Part shown: positions 1-9,906 of the stretch, piece after piece | Layout of the letters: every line of letters begins with the position of its first letter | How positions within the stretch are numbered: position 1 is the stretch's first letter | From: Bimuria novae-zelandiae CBS 107.79 | Lineage: Eukaryota; Ascomycota; Dothideomycetes; Pleosporales; Didymosphaeriaceae | NCBI GenBank assembly: GCA_010015655.1 | Contig: ML976777.1 | Span: 63,931-127,930, forward strand | Length of the DNA stretch: 64,000 nucleotides | Direction: 5' to 3' | Notes under the pieces: model-generated | What the model was told of the DNA's origin: nothing | What the model saw: the letters and a program-made list of their open reading frames with translations, nothing else | The model's database searches: none | Made by a program: the position numbers and the translations under genes

Positions 1-65
1 AAAGTCTCTTTGTGTAGGGTTGCGCCAGCTACCTTCGTGTGTGCAAGGGGCCATGTAATCAGACA
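1..65 (-). repeat. 3' LTR of copia element (partial, cut by window edge)
   Basis: Bases 1-65 repeat 5137-5201 almost base for base (one A/G difference near the end). The copy ends in CA at 65, directly next to a purine-tract complement, so on the minus strand the LTR begins TGTCT. The rest of the LTR lies left of the window. Confidence 0.85.
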
Positions 66-75
66 CACCCCCTTA
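66..75 (-). other. Polypurine tract of copia element
   Basis: On the minus strand a TAAGGGGGTG tract abuts the TGTCT start of the LTR. This is the expected position of the plus-strand primer of an LTR retrotransposon and fixes the element's orientation as minus. Confidence 0.7.
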
Positions 76-422
76 GCTTGGGCTTATCCTTAAGCTGGAG
101 ACCATTTGTCAGTGATTAGATAGTCCTATCTTGGTTTAATCTCAAAGGCCTTTATCCTTTGCTCTAGCTCGAGCAGATTAACTTCTTTATTTGTAATCAT
201 GTCCTTGATCTCTGCAAGTCCTAATTTATCCAGGAACTTGCTCCACTTATTAGCTGGCAAGGCCTTTATAAGTCCATCCGCAACCATGTCCTCCAATCGT
301 TAATAGTCCACCTTAATTGTCCTAAATGCGACTTCTTGTCTCAGCCAGTGATTATGGATATTAACATGACGGAGCTTCGTCTGCAGCTTGGTAATCTCTT
401 CGGTAATAAGTTGGATTGTTTG

Positions 423-674
423 CTAGTTATCGCAATTAATCGTAATAAGGGAATCGCTAAGGTTAATCTTCAGCTCCTTTAGCAATCGGGATGTGAATAG
501 AGCCTCCTTCGCCACTTGTGATAGTGCTAGTAATTTGGCTTTAGTTATTGATGTAGTAACTATGTCCTGCTTGTTTGCTTTCCAGGCAATTAGGCCGCTA
601 AATAGTTTAATAATGTATCCTTGCGAGCTCTTGCGGTCGAGCGTATTATTAGCAAAGGACGCGTCACTCGCCAC
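423..674 (-). pseudogene. Copia RNase H fragment
   Basis: An 83-residue open stretch on the minus strand has the copia RNase H pattern: DASFANN, then DRKSSQGYI, an IAWKANKQ segment, and a TTSITKAKLLALSQ block. The last block normally holds an acidic Glu in the S-T-x-E-A-E pattern; Lys stands there now, consistent with G-to-A decay. It lies downstream of the reverse transcriptase, as in Ty1/copia. Confidence 0.8.
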
Positions 675-1124
675 TTCTAAAGTATCTACACCCCCAAGCT
701 GAAGGCCTAATAATCTGGTATTAGCAAGGTAGAGGAGAACTTAATTAGCAGCTGCTTGGTGCTCTTTGCCTGGGTTGGATAGGAATCGTGATAATCGGGA
801 GCTTATAAAGGCAATATCTAGTCGCGTGGTCACCGTAGCGTAGAGGATTAATCCTATCTTTCGCTAATATCGATTAACTTCAGCCTTGCTGGCGAGCCCT
901 AAGCGTGGGAGTAGTTCGACTGCTGCCATTAGGGTATCGTGGCGAATCTCATGGTGATCAATGAGGCGCGATATTTTGTTAATGTATAAGGCTTGTAAAA
1001 GCCAAATCTTTCTGTTTAGGCGATCCCTAATAATTTTAATTCCTAGGAACCACTATAGATCTTTCCCGCTAGTAAGGGAGAACTTAGTACTTATTTCTAC
1101 TATAGCTCCTTTAGCTGCGTGCTC

Positions 1125-1520
1125 TTAATTCTTGTGGTAGGCGATAATCAGGTCGTCTACGTAAAAGAAAAGAATAAGGCCATCTTTAATAAGACAACAC
1201 GGCTTATGGGGGACTATGGTGAAGCCCATGTTGCGGAGCGTAGATGTGAACTCCCTCTGCCATAGTAATGGAGAGATACGTAATCCATAGAGCGCCTTAT
1301 GCAATTGCAGGACTGTGCCTACTCGCGTATATCCGCGGGGCATCCTCATGTAGATCTCTCTATCGAGCTTTGCATGTACGAAGGCGTTCGTGACGTCGTA
1401 TTGAATTAGTTCTAGGTCAAATCGTGCAGCTATTGCCATGAGCATGCGAAATGATCGTCCTGCCAGCGTTGCGGCATAGGTTTCTTGTAAGTTAAGGTGC
1501 CGCTGTTGATTGCCTCGCAC
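1125..1520 (-). pseudogene. Copia reverse transcriptase (RVT_2) fragment
   Basis: A 131-residue open stretch on the minus strand covers the RVT_2 core: an ETYA..R..RMLMAIAA segment, the first catalytic Asp in the YDVTNAFVHA motif, the KALYGLRISPLLW block, and the YVDD catalytic box at about 1152-1163. These are diagnostic of copia rather than gypsy elements. The stretch is bounded by stops, so this is only the surviving core of the gene. Confidence 0.85.
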
Positions 1521-4517
1521 TACTAATCTCGCCTTATATTTCTGTAATTAATGGTGCTTGTTAAACTTGTAGGTATATACCCACATGTAGTTGAGAATCT
1601 GATAACCTAATGCTCTTATTAGAGCTGCTATAACCTCACTCTAGGACTTTATTTCCTTATGGCTCTGGAGATGAGATCGCTCGGCTTCCTTCTACATATT
1701 ATGGAGTGGGTGATCCTCGAGCTTGCTTCGACATGTGGGTGGCTCTGGGAGTACACTTCGATGTGGTTTCTTGCCCGATGTGATCATTCGTTGAAGCTGC
1801 GCCTTATCGAGAGTCTTGCCCTTGTATTTGCCGCTACTGCCGGCTTTGGTGCCTGCCATAAAGGCTGCGGCCCATGGGCTTGTTTGTAACTGCCCTGTTT
1901 GCACTACTGGCGATAGTTTAAGCTGATTATCTCCTGCTATTAATTATGCAAGGAGTGTTACTGGTGGCGGCGTTAAGGAAGGCGTTGGATATTCGTACCT
2001 AGCTTTCCTATCTTGCCTATACTTAGGAGCTCCTTTAACCTCTTCCTCTAATGCTTCACTAATTGTCTTATCTTTAAAGAAGGACTCGGTGGCTTGCTTT
2101 TATTAAGGTGAGGGAGGTAACTCTACTAATTATACCTAGGCTGCTATTTCTTCCAATATGCTATGCATAAGGTTGTCTATTAGGTCTTTAGTTTTGCCTA
2201 AGAATATAGTATCCTCGTCGAATATTACGTCGCGAGTACTAATTGTCTTTACTAGGGAGGGGATCTATATCCTCTAGATGTTAGTTAATCTGTAGCTAAC
2301 TAGATAGCCTATTCAAGCTTTAGGGTCCAGCCGTTGGAGCTTGCTCTTGCCACGTTTGGTGTCATTAGTTATGGCGAAGGCTTTGCAGCCATAGGCTTTT
2401 AAGTAAGCTTAATTAGGCTTCTTTGGTTAAGTGACAACGCCGTTCTAAAGAGCTACTATTGTAAAGAACACTTCGTATAGTGATTACCATTAATTAGCGT
2501 AGTTTAAGGTTCAATTATAGAGGTAGACTGCAGCTCGGGTGATCTTAGGCTATATCTACTAAAGTAGGTTAAAGTTAAGTCGCATCGCACGCGCTTTCTC
2601 CTTAATTACACCCCCTAAGCGTTTAGCCCCTCTATTTTATGCTTAAGTATCAGGTGCTAAAGGCTTAATTCTAATACCTTATGCTAAGCACTACTTCTTA
2701 ACGTCTGCCTTAATAGAGAAGATCTCGTTATTAGATTTAATTACTTTTACCGTAACATTATATTATACTCTTATAAACAGTATAAAGGTGCTAAGTTACT
2801 TAATAATAGATCGTGCTAGGCGATTATCCTTAAAGTAGAAGTCCTATGCAAAGCTAGAGAATTAATTAGTAATTAGTATTTAGCTCTTCTCTCTTGTTAA
2901 GCTGTCTACTTCGTAGTCGTGAAAATCGATTACGACTCGCTTACCGGGGCCTTTAGTTAGGTCTCTAGCTTGCTAGCGTATTTACCGTTTTAGTTTTACT
3001 TTACTGCAGGCGTTATACTTAATAGTAGGTAGGCCTTTAATCTTCACTCCCTTAGATTGCTGTACGAGATGTTCGAGAGCCTAAGGGCCTGGATAGCTTA
3101 ATCGTTAGTACCAGGTTAATGCATTTGCCTTTTGCGGTCTTCGTTTAGTGCGTGTATTAGTCTTGTGGGTGGCATGCGCAGCTTTAGTAGGAGTACTACC
3201 TACTGGCCTTGTCCTGTGTTCTAGCACCCACTGTCCATGCAACTCTTAAAGTTCTGCTAGTATAGTATTGTCTCTTCTCTTTAGAGTCGTTGGGTCTGCC
3301 CTTATGTCCCACCAAAGGCCTTGCCTCCGGAGTAATCGGAACGATACAAGGTTGCAGAGCAGGTTAGGGTAATAGGTAACATTATTTAGCCATATTGTTC
3401 GATTGCCGCTTGCACTCTATACGTTAAGATAGACGCTTTCGTATCCTTTAATCTATATTTGCGTATTCCTTGCCCATATGAAGTCTCCCGGCGCCGGTGG
3501 CTGGTAGGAGATAAAGCGATTAATGTTATTAAAAATATGGCAAGTTGTGCCTGAATCGAGTATAGCTAAGCATCGTAATAGGTACGTGTTTAGGTTAGTG
3601 TGGACGGATGCGGCTTTAAAGCTCGCTAGGATTTTAGTAATCTTGCGTCCATCTAGTCACTTATTATTAGCCTTAGTAATTCGAGTTGGAGTGGGAGTAT
3701 GCGATAATTTAATTCTAGGTGTTTAAGACTTTAGTCTTTTTACCATTCTCAACTTCTCTTAGAAGTTGGTATTATGTTCTAGCCTAAGCTTAACTAGCTT
3801 TACTATAAGAGGGTTCGCTCTGAACTAGTCTGGCTACTTGTCTAGAAAGGCATAGAAACAGTCTTAAAGACTATGGCGTAGTTTACAAGCAAGGTAATAA
3901 TTGCCACTAACTACTGTTAGCTTAAGGCTCTAAGGCAACTGCTTAAATTTGGTACGTTAACTATTGTTTTATTATTTATAATTCCAAGGTCTTCCCCGAC
4001 TTTTAGATAATACTGCTTCATCCACAAGAGAGGCGTCCCTGTCTATGGCCTAGGTGGATTCACCACCGTCAGCGAGAGATAAACCTGCAGTAGCAAAAGC
4101 GCCCTTTTATTTACCCTTAATCGGGTGCTGCAGGATCATGTGGTCTTAGAAGAGTTTTATTGTATTCTTTCGTAAGACAGCTGCATCTCTGCTTCCATGT
4201 TACTAGAAGGTCGTTACCTATATAGGTGCGACATGGACAACTGCCTTTATAAAGTCTTCTTTAACTAAGTCTAGCCTTTAAAGCTCTAGGACCTAATTAG
4301 TCTCTGCTTCTGTGGCTGCATGATCGTACTCAGATAGCCATGTAGCCTATAATCTAGCTATTCTTATTAGCTTAAGGGCTTCTTAGTATCTTGCCCTTGC
4401 TCGTCGATATTCGTCTTAATAGTCAACCCTAACTGTGATCGTGAGGTTATTGATCTATTGCTTTATTGTACCTCCAGGGATGCAGCAGTTACTCTGTAGG
4501 TGTACAGAGATTGTCAA

Positions 4518-4898
4518 TTAGAGAAAGGTGACCACCTTATCAAGGTCTGCCTCTTGTTCTTGGTAGTCTCGGTCTATAATCTTATAGATCTCGAGCCGTT
4601 CTTTATAATAGTCGCTATTATCTTTGTATGCTTTCGCACCTGCCGTTAATAGATAGGATGGCAATATTGGCACGTTATTCGGGTTCGCGGTTATGTAGGC
4701 GGCGCTTAATTGGTAATTGCTTATTAGCGGCGGCACCGGCATCGCGGGTTTCTGTTTTGGTTTATCTATTAGCGCTGGGTCAATAATATTCCAGACCTTT
4801 AGGAATTAGCATCTTGTTTTAAGCTGTTTTAGCCATGGCGTGTAATTTGTGTAATTGGTCAGGATAACTGTAGGATCTCTAAGGGTCGATAGAGCCAT
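4518..4898 (-). pseudogene. Copia gag N-terminal fragment
   Basis: From a minus-strand ATG at 4898 the frame runs through a YTPWLKQLKTRC segment, then a TAA, then continues open from 4742 through a region ending in QEQEADLDKVVTFL. The tryptophan-lysine pattern and position next to the 5' LTR match copia gag. Only the start of gag is legible. Confidence 0.65.
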
Positions 4899-4935
4899 TG
4901 TGATTGGCTTAATTGAGGCAGTATTGGTTGAGGCA

Positions 4936-5201
4936 GTGAGACTCTTAATTGTCAGATTAAAGGGTGTTTTTAATAAGATGGAAAAGTAATTTATTCTTCT
5001 TTTTTATGTGTCTTTGCAAGAATGTAAGGCTCTTTTATCCTTACGTCTCACGTTAAGACGCTAATCTATTTCCGTTGAGTAAGGAGAGTCGCCCTTTGTC
5101 CCGCCCGGAATCGTGCGGATGAACCGGACTGCTGGCAAAGTCTCTTTGTGTAGGGTTGCGCCAGCTACCTTCGTGTGTGCAAGGGGCCATGTAATCGGAC
5201 A
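4936..5201 (-). repeat. 5' LTR of copia element
   Basis: The right boundary is firm: 5137-5201 match the window-start copy and end in CA at 5201, followed by ATATT (5202-5206) as the candidate 5-bp target duplication. The inner (left) boundary is not resolved, because the other LTR is cut by the window; it lies somewhere between about 4936 and 5010. Confidence 0.65.
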
Positions 5202-5752
5202 ATATTACTCCTGCTAATAGACTTAGAGGTCTTATTATAGCAGACGAATATAATGCGTAGAAAGTGTAGGTTATATTTAGCCTTAAGCTAGGCATAGTAC
5301 TATAGTCGCTGGTCCTTATCGTTGCTACTAAGCGCTGGTTTTTTAGGTTATACTTTACGAGTTATTACGTATAGGTGCTGCTTGTCGCGGTGCTCCCTAG
5401 CAATGTTATAGACTATATTCTTACTAAGTGTGATGCTAGCTTTTGCGCAGAGGTCTCTGACAGCGTCATGCACCTGGTAGGTGCCATATACGATGATGTC
5501 ATGCCGTAGTCTTGCGCTCAGCGTAGAGCCATCGCGTACCTTTACAGGTCTGCCAGGAGGAGACTGCTTGACTGTAGGTGTTGCAGCTAGCAATTCCTGC
5601 AGTGAGTCGCCCTTTGCGGCGCCTTTGACGCGTCGAAATGCCTTACCACAGGCGTGGTTAGTTATACCTAAATCAGTGGCGATTTCTAGGAAAGTGAGGT
5701 TGTATTTTGTCCTGAGAACGATGATAGTAGCTAGCTGGGCTTCTGAAAGCAA
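5202..5752 (-). pseudogene. Tc1-like DNA transposon transposase, interrupted by copia
   Basis: The minus-strand frame opens at 5752 with a helix-turn-helix domain (start MLSEAQLATIIVLRTKYN, then FLEIATDLGI) and a second HTH-like part after a GRPVKV linker, typical of Tc1-like transposases. A TAA at 5348-5350 ends the open stretch, but the same frame continues with sense codons and two further TAG stops (5300-5302 and 5288-5290) up to the copia LTR at 5201. Around 5225-5240 the sequence reads VCYNKTSK, where a DE pair would be expected at the first catalytic Asp; both changes are G-to-A. The rest of the gene should lie beyond the copia element, outside the window. Confidence 0.7.
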
Positions 5753-6247
5753 TTAAGAGCTTTTTTGGCAGGATTTGAAGCTATATTGAGTGAGAAACGT
5801 GAGGTTGAAGTGTAGGTGTTGACGCTCTACAGAGCTCTTAGAGGCTTGGAGGCTCGGAGACTCTGTTCCGCTAGTGACGCGCTAGCTTCTTGGCAAGTCA
5901 CATGACGGCCGACTTTATTGAGATTACCCTTTGTAGAGCACCTCAAGTAGTTGCTGATGTTCCACCGCAGTTTACCCGGCGGGGTACAAGACTGTTTGTC
6001 GAGTAGTAGTAGTTGTTGATTCACGTGCGAAGCAGCACTGAAGCTTTCGTAGTGCTCTTGTCGAAATTTCTCTCATTGCCTCACAGACAGGAAGAGGCAA
6101 AAGCACAGATAACAACGTTGGCGCATGAAGCTTAGTGTGTTGTCAGATACGCACGAGCATATCATCCCGTACCCTCTTCAAAGCCCCAAATGCATCAGAA
6201 CGCCGCCAAATGCTATGTATAAGACCAAAGCCGGGGTATCTTGTATA
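5753..6247. other. Intergenic; probable end of the Tc1-like element
   Basis: This holds the 5' flank of the broken transposase and the 3' side of the Tfb3 gene. A run of short repeated words (GAGGCTTGGAGGCTCGGAG near 5841) may mark the transposon end, but I could not identify a terminal inverted repeat because its partner is outside the window. No gene is seen. Confidence 0.4.
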
Positions 6248-7325
6248 TCAAAACACGTCGTTCATCTCCACATCTCTGCCTCCGCCCACAGCTAGAGGGA
6301 CGTCTATCGCATTCAGTTTCAAGTCCGCCATTTCCTCGTTAAGAAACACCCCCAGCCCGCCAAAGGCATCGCGCAGCGCGTGGCTGTAGTATTCGGGCGC
6401 TTTGTATCCGGACGCGTAGAACTTCGCCTCGTGCTTCACGGCGAAGAACTTGTGGTCGTACTCGTCTTTGACACTATAGTATAACGCGTCCACGCTGTAG
6501 CCGCCCCAGGGATCGAAGGCCTTCTCTGGCTCTGGTACTTTCCGCTTCTTGAGACCCTTGAAGCTGAAGCCTCTCTCTTCTGCACCTGAAGGATCTGGGG
6601 TGTTGCCCGATGACGCGGTCTGGGTTCTGCGTTGTGTGCCGCCCTTCTTGAGAATGACGTGCGATGTATCTGATAGTGTTGACGTGTCTGGCCCGGCATT
6701 CATGACTCGGCGCGGCGCGTTGGGGTTGAGCTCGGCTTTCTGTGCTTCTTCGAAGGCGCGAAGGCGGCGCTCGGTCTGCTCGACGTCGATTTTCAAAATC
6801 AGGTTCCATGTGATCTCCTCGACCGTCTCCAGATAGTCGTTATAGTCCCTAAGCGATTCGAAGTCGACTTCCTGCTTGTTCATCCTGTGCCTGTTAGCCT
6901 CTGCGAATCCTAGCATACCGTGCTTGCACTCACACCTTCGCCACGCGCCGCCTAATGTCCACTTCCCTCTCCACTTTCAGATCCTCAAATGTCTGCATCC
7001 GAAATCTCGCCTTCCGCAGTGTCTTCTTGCACCCTGCGATAGGACACGGCGCGGGCCCGTGGGAGAATATGCGGTCCACGCATGACTCGCACATCTTGTG
7101 GTAGCACTCCGGGTTCACCAGGAACCGCATGTGCTGGTTGAGGTAGCGCGATGATTTGCATACTTGACAAACCTCTGGGGAAGAGTCAGCGGCGGCGCGC
7201 GCGGGCTTGGAGGGTGACTGATGCTGCAGAGACATGCTGTGGAGAGAATGAGAGAGGTTCGACGCACCGCTGTCTTCGACCGCCTTCCTGTTGGACGCGC
7301 CGGATGGGCGGGCGACCCTCGACAT
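6248..7325 (-). CDS. tfb3: TFIIH/CAK assembly subunit Tfb3 (MAT1-like RING protein)
   Basis: Two exons, 7325-6934 and 6884-6248, with a 49-bp intron (6885-6933; GTGAGT donor, CTAAC branch, CACAG acceptor), give about 342 residues. Residues about 53-102 form a C3HC4 RING finger (CQVC, ECYHKMCESC, CPIAGC), followed by the conserved MAT1 segment VAKVMNKQEVDFESL and RDYNDYLE across the splice. In yeast and animals this protein links the CDK-activating kinase (Kin28/Ccl1, CDK7/cyclin H) to core TFIIH for promoter escape and repair. The first 50 residues are less conserved, so the start could be further in. It is divergent from the URI-like gene. Confidence 0.9.
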
Positions 7326-7672
7326 GGCGGCGACGTGCAGGAAGAGCGAGGAGCGGCGCGAAAGGTAGCTTGGGGCGTTCTTGGATTATTAAAAGCGAGC
7401 CGCCACTCAAACGGACTAGACTATTGGTAGTTAAGAGATAGCGATTGCACAAGTTCAATTCCGTGTATACGTCCACTGTTCACTCTTTTGATTGTTGCAG
7501 TGTGAGATTCTATGATTGTTTTCCTTCAGCACGCATTGCGGACAGTTGCAGTTGCCAAAGCTATGGGCTCCGCACCGTCCCGGGACTAGCGCGCCAAGAT
7601 TTGTTTTCTCTCGCCTTTTGCACCAACAATCATCTTTCACTGCTCCTCCGCCTCCGCCACCACGCGCCCAAA
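7326..7672. promoter_or_regulatory. Shared divergent promoter, tfb3 / URI-like gene
   Basis: There are 347 bp between two divergent start codons. The right part is rich in CT runs (around 7600-7660), as in many fungal housekeeping promoters. I see no clear TATA box. Confidence 0.5.
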
Positions 7673-9487
7673 ATGACAACTACCGCGCAGCAGAACATAA
7701 AGGGCATCGGGAGCCGTCGCCTGCGGCTCGAGGAGACGGCGGTCAAACTCCGGAAGGCCTTGGACCACTGGTCAACATGGGAGATGGAGTACCAGATGCT
7801 CAAGGAAGAGCTGCAGGCCGCCGGCTCGCCATCCCCGGCGCAAATGGTTGAAATAGGCCGTGAAATGCAGGGTAAACTCGTCAATGAAAAAGAGGTCAAC
7901 GAGCTGCTCGGCAAAGACGCCCAGAAACGTAGTGCTAACCAAGTCATTGACATGATATCCAGGCGCCTAGACTACGTCCAGCAGAACCGGGAGAGCATTG
8001 AGAAACAGTTTGACAAGGCGGAGAAACAGCTCGAGGGGTTTGAGATGTTGACAGACCAGGGGCTGGAGGCTGAAGAAGGGTTGCCGATGATGGATATCGA
8101 GGAGCGGCTTGACGAGGACGACAATGTCATCTCAAGCAATGTGTCACAACCTGGAAAGGTGGCGCCGGAGCTTGTGGAAGCCCTCCGAAAAGCTGGCATA
8201 AACAAGAGTGAACAGAAGAACGTTAAAGATGTGGAGGATTCGGACGACGAAACTTCTGCGCCTTCTGCACCTTCACCATCTACATCTGCATCAGTAGCTA
8301 CTGCCTCGCCAGTACCCAAAGAACCCCCAACAGTAAAAGTATCCGATGCACCATCGGCAGCGGTCACGGATTCACCACCCAAGAGCGAGCCCAAAGCTTC
8401 TGCGACACCGAAGAAGTCAGTATCATTCGCGAATGATGTGCAAGTAGAGATATTCGAGAAACCGAAAACTCTACAAGATGACTTGAATAACTGGAATTTG
8501 AAGCCGGGTGCCAAGGTTTACGAGCTCGACGAGGACACGGATGAGGTTCTCTCCAAAGCTGTTGTTCCAACCGACACGCCGGAAGAAGCCGCGCTACGAA
8601 GAGAGATGCTTCAATACGGTCTCAACGAAGTCAACGATGTTGTCGCTAAGTTGGAACTTGATGATGATGATGATGAAATGGACGATGATTATGATTATGA
8701 TGAAGAGTATGACAGCGAAGTCAGCGAAGAGGAAGACAAGTACGGTCGCAGTACCCGCCGAGTACTCTCTGACGACTACATCAAAGAAATGCAAGAGTTG
8801 GAGAAGAAACTCAACGCCCGGATGATCAAGAACATCGGTCCTAATTCTGACCTCATGGACAAGGCCGACGATGCTCGCACGCTCCGCATTCGTAAAGACG
8901 ATGAATTTGAACAGTCGATGAGCACTGCAGCCTCCGGGTTGACCAATGACGATGCGTCTAAGAAGGGTGTACGGTTCACGGACAATTTAGACGTTTCAGA
9001 AGCGCTGCAATCTCCAATAGCGCCGTCTGTGCCCATCAAGCTACCACCTACGGTCTCCGACACCATCGTCGAACGCGCCCCCTCAGTCCCTCAGCCTCCT
9101 TCTGCACCCTTAAAGCCCGCCAAAACCTCGCGGTTCAAGAGCGCCCGTGCCTCAGCAAATGGTCCTCCACCAATACTTTCCTCCCCTGCAGTTCCCGAGC
9201 CACCACCTGTCCCTACTGGACCCACTGGGCGTGTGCTCGCCACTAGCGTCGCTGAGCATTCACCTCATCCCTCGGAGCCTCACGCACCAGATGAGTTTGA
9301 CCCTGTCATTCACAACCGCCAAGTCACAGCCGAGTATCACAAGCTCCGCAACAAGATGATCTCGCAACAAGGCGGCTTCAAGCCGACCGAGGAAGACGAA
9401 GACGACCCTCTCATGGAGGAGCGCAACGGCAAGACGAAGAAAGTAAGTCGCTTCAAAGCTGCGAAGCTGAAGGCGGAGGGTTTGTAG
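7673..9487 (+). CDS. bud27: Bud27/URI unconventional prefoldin-like protein
   Basis: One exon of 604 residues from the ATG at 7673; the frame is open upstream but lacks a better start. Residues about 15-135 are a prefoldin-alpha-like helical region (LRLEETAVKLRKALDHW, then EKEVNELLG and a coiled coil to about 140). The middle is Pro/Ser/Asp-rich, with an almost pure Asp/Glu/Tyr tract at about residues 329-352. The C-terminus carries the DUF3835-type end (VSRFKAAKLKAEGL), and shorter SRFK and VSFAND/VRFTDN motifs occur earlier. Bud27/URI acts with Rpb5 and R2TP-prefoldin in assembling RNA polymerases and in TOR-linked translation control. The assignment rests on the N- and C-terminal signatures; the middle is not conserved. 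Confidence 0.85.
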   Translation: MTTTAQQNIKGIGSRRLRLEETAVKLRKALDHWSTWEMEYQMLKEELQAAGSPSPAQMVEIGREMQGKLVNEKEVNELLGKDAQKRSANQVIDMISRRLDYVQQNRESIEKQFDKAEKQLEGFEMLTDQGLEAEEGLPMMDIEERLDEDDNVISSNVSQPGKVAPELVEALRKAGINKSEQKNVKDVEDSDDETSAPSAPSPSTSASVATASPVPKEPPTVKVSDAPSAAVTDSPPKSEPKASATPKKSVSFANDVQVEIFEKPKTLQDDLNNWNLKPGAKVYELDEDTDEVLSKAVVPTDTPEEAALRREMLQYGLNEVNDVVAKLELDDDDDEMDDDYDYDEEYDSEVSEEEDKYGRSTRRVLSDDYIKEMQELEKKLNARMIKNIGPNSDLMDKADDARTLRIRKDDEFEQSMSTAASGLTNDDASKKGVRFTDNLDVSEALQSPIAPSVPIKLPPTVSDTIVERAPSVPQPPSAPLKPAKTSRFKSARASANGPPPILSSPAVPEPPPVPTGPTGRVLATSVAEHSPHPSEPHAPDEFDPVIHNRQVTAEYHKLRNKMISQQGGFKPTEEDEDDPLMEERNGKTKKVSRFKAAKLKAEGL

Positions 9488-9906
9488 CTTCTTTCTACAT
9501 CTATGATACCCGCGAACATTGTTCGCTGTTCTTGTTCCTCTGTTTTCAGTCCCTCTGTTTCCCTGGTGTTGGTATTCCGTGATGTCGAGGCGGCTCCGGA
9601 GCGGCTTTGCTTCGGGTCGAGGTTGTGTGGCACGGAACCCATGCCCGTGAGAGATACCTACTATGTATCTGTCTCACATTTTATGGTGTCCAAGATTAAG
9701 TCGGGGCTCTCTGACGTGGCTCGTTCAGCTTGGCAGCTTCATGCGAGTCACGATTGTTTTTACGCCCCGTACATTTTCAATCACGAGGACTTGTTCTCGC
9801 CGGTCGGCTGTCGCGGATGTAAAGTGTTCCAACCATCACCGGCCGGCCACCGGCATACAAAACTTTCTTCCACTCGCGATGGATGACGTGCAGTGTGTTA
9901 TACAGT
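9488..9906. other. Intergenic between convergent genes
   Basis: This region holds the 3' ends of the URI-like gene and the Zn2Cys6 regulator, which converge here. Overlapping short open frames on the plus strand have no recognisable protein features. Nothing else is seen. Confidence 0.5.

Larger units (their letters stand above)
76..4935 (-). pseudogene. Ty1/copia gag-pol polyprotein, RIP-decayed
   Basis: The internal region of a copia-type retrotransposon reads on the minus strand, from a gag start near 4898 to RNase H near 423. Recognisable islands in order are gag (4518-4898), a linker before the reverse transcriptase (about 1692-1904), RVT_2 reverse transcriptase (1125-1520) and RNase H (423-674). 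Between them almost every frame is full of TAA/TAG codons and the DNA is rich in TA, as expected from RIP. For example, the gag codon after the Lys-Thr-Arg-Cys segment is TAA where CAA would fit. No intact polyprotein remains, so the element cannot move by itself. Its length, about 5.2 kb with LTRs, fits copia. Confidence 0.85.
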
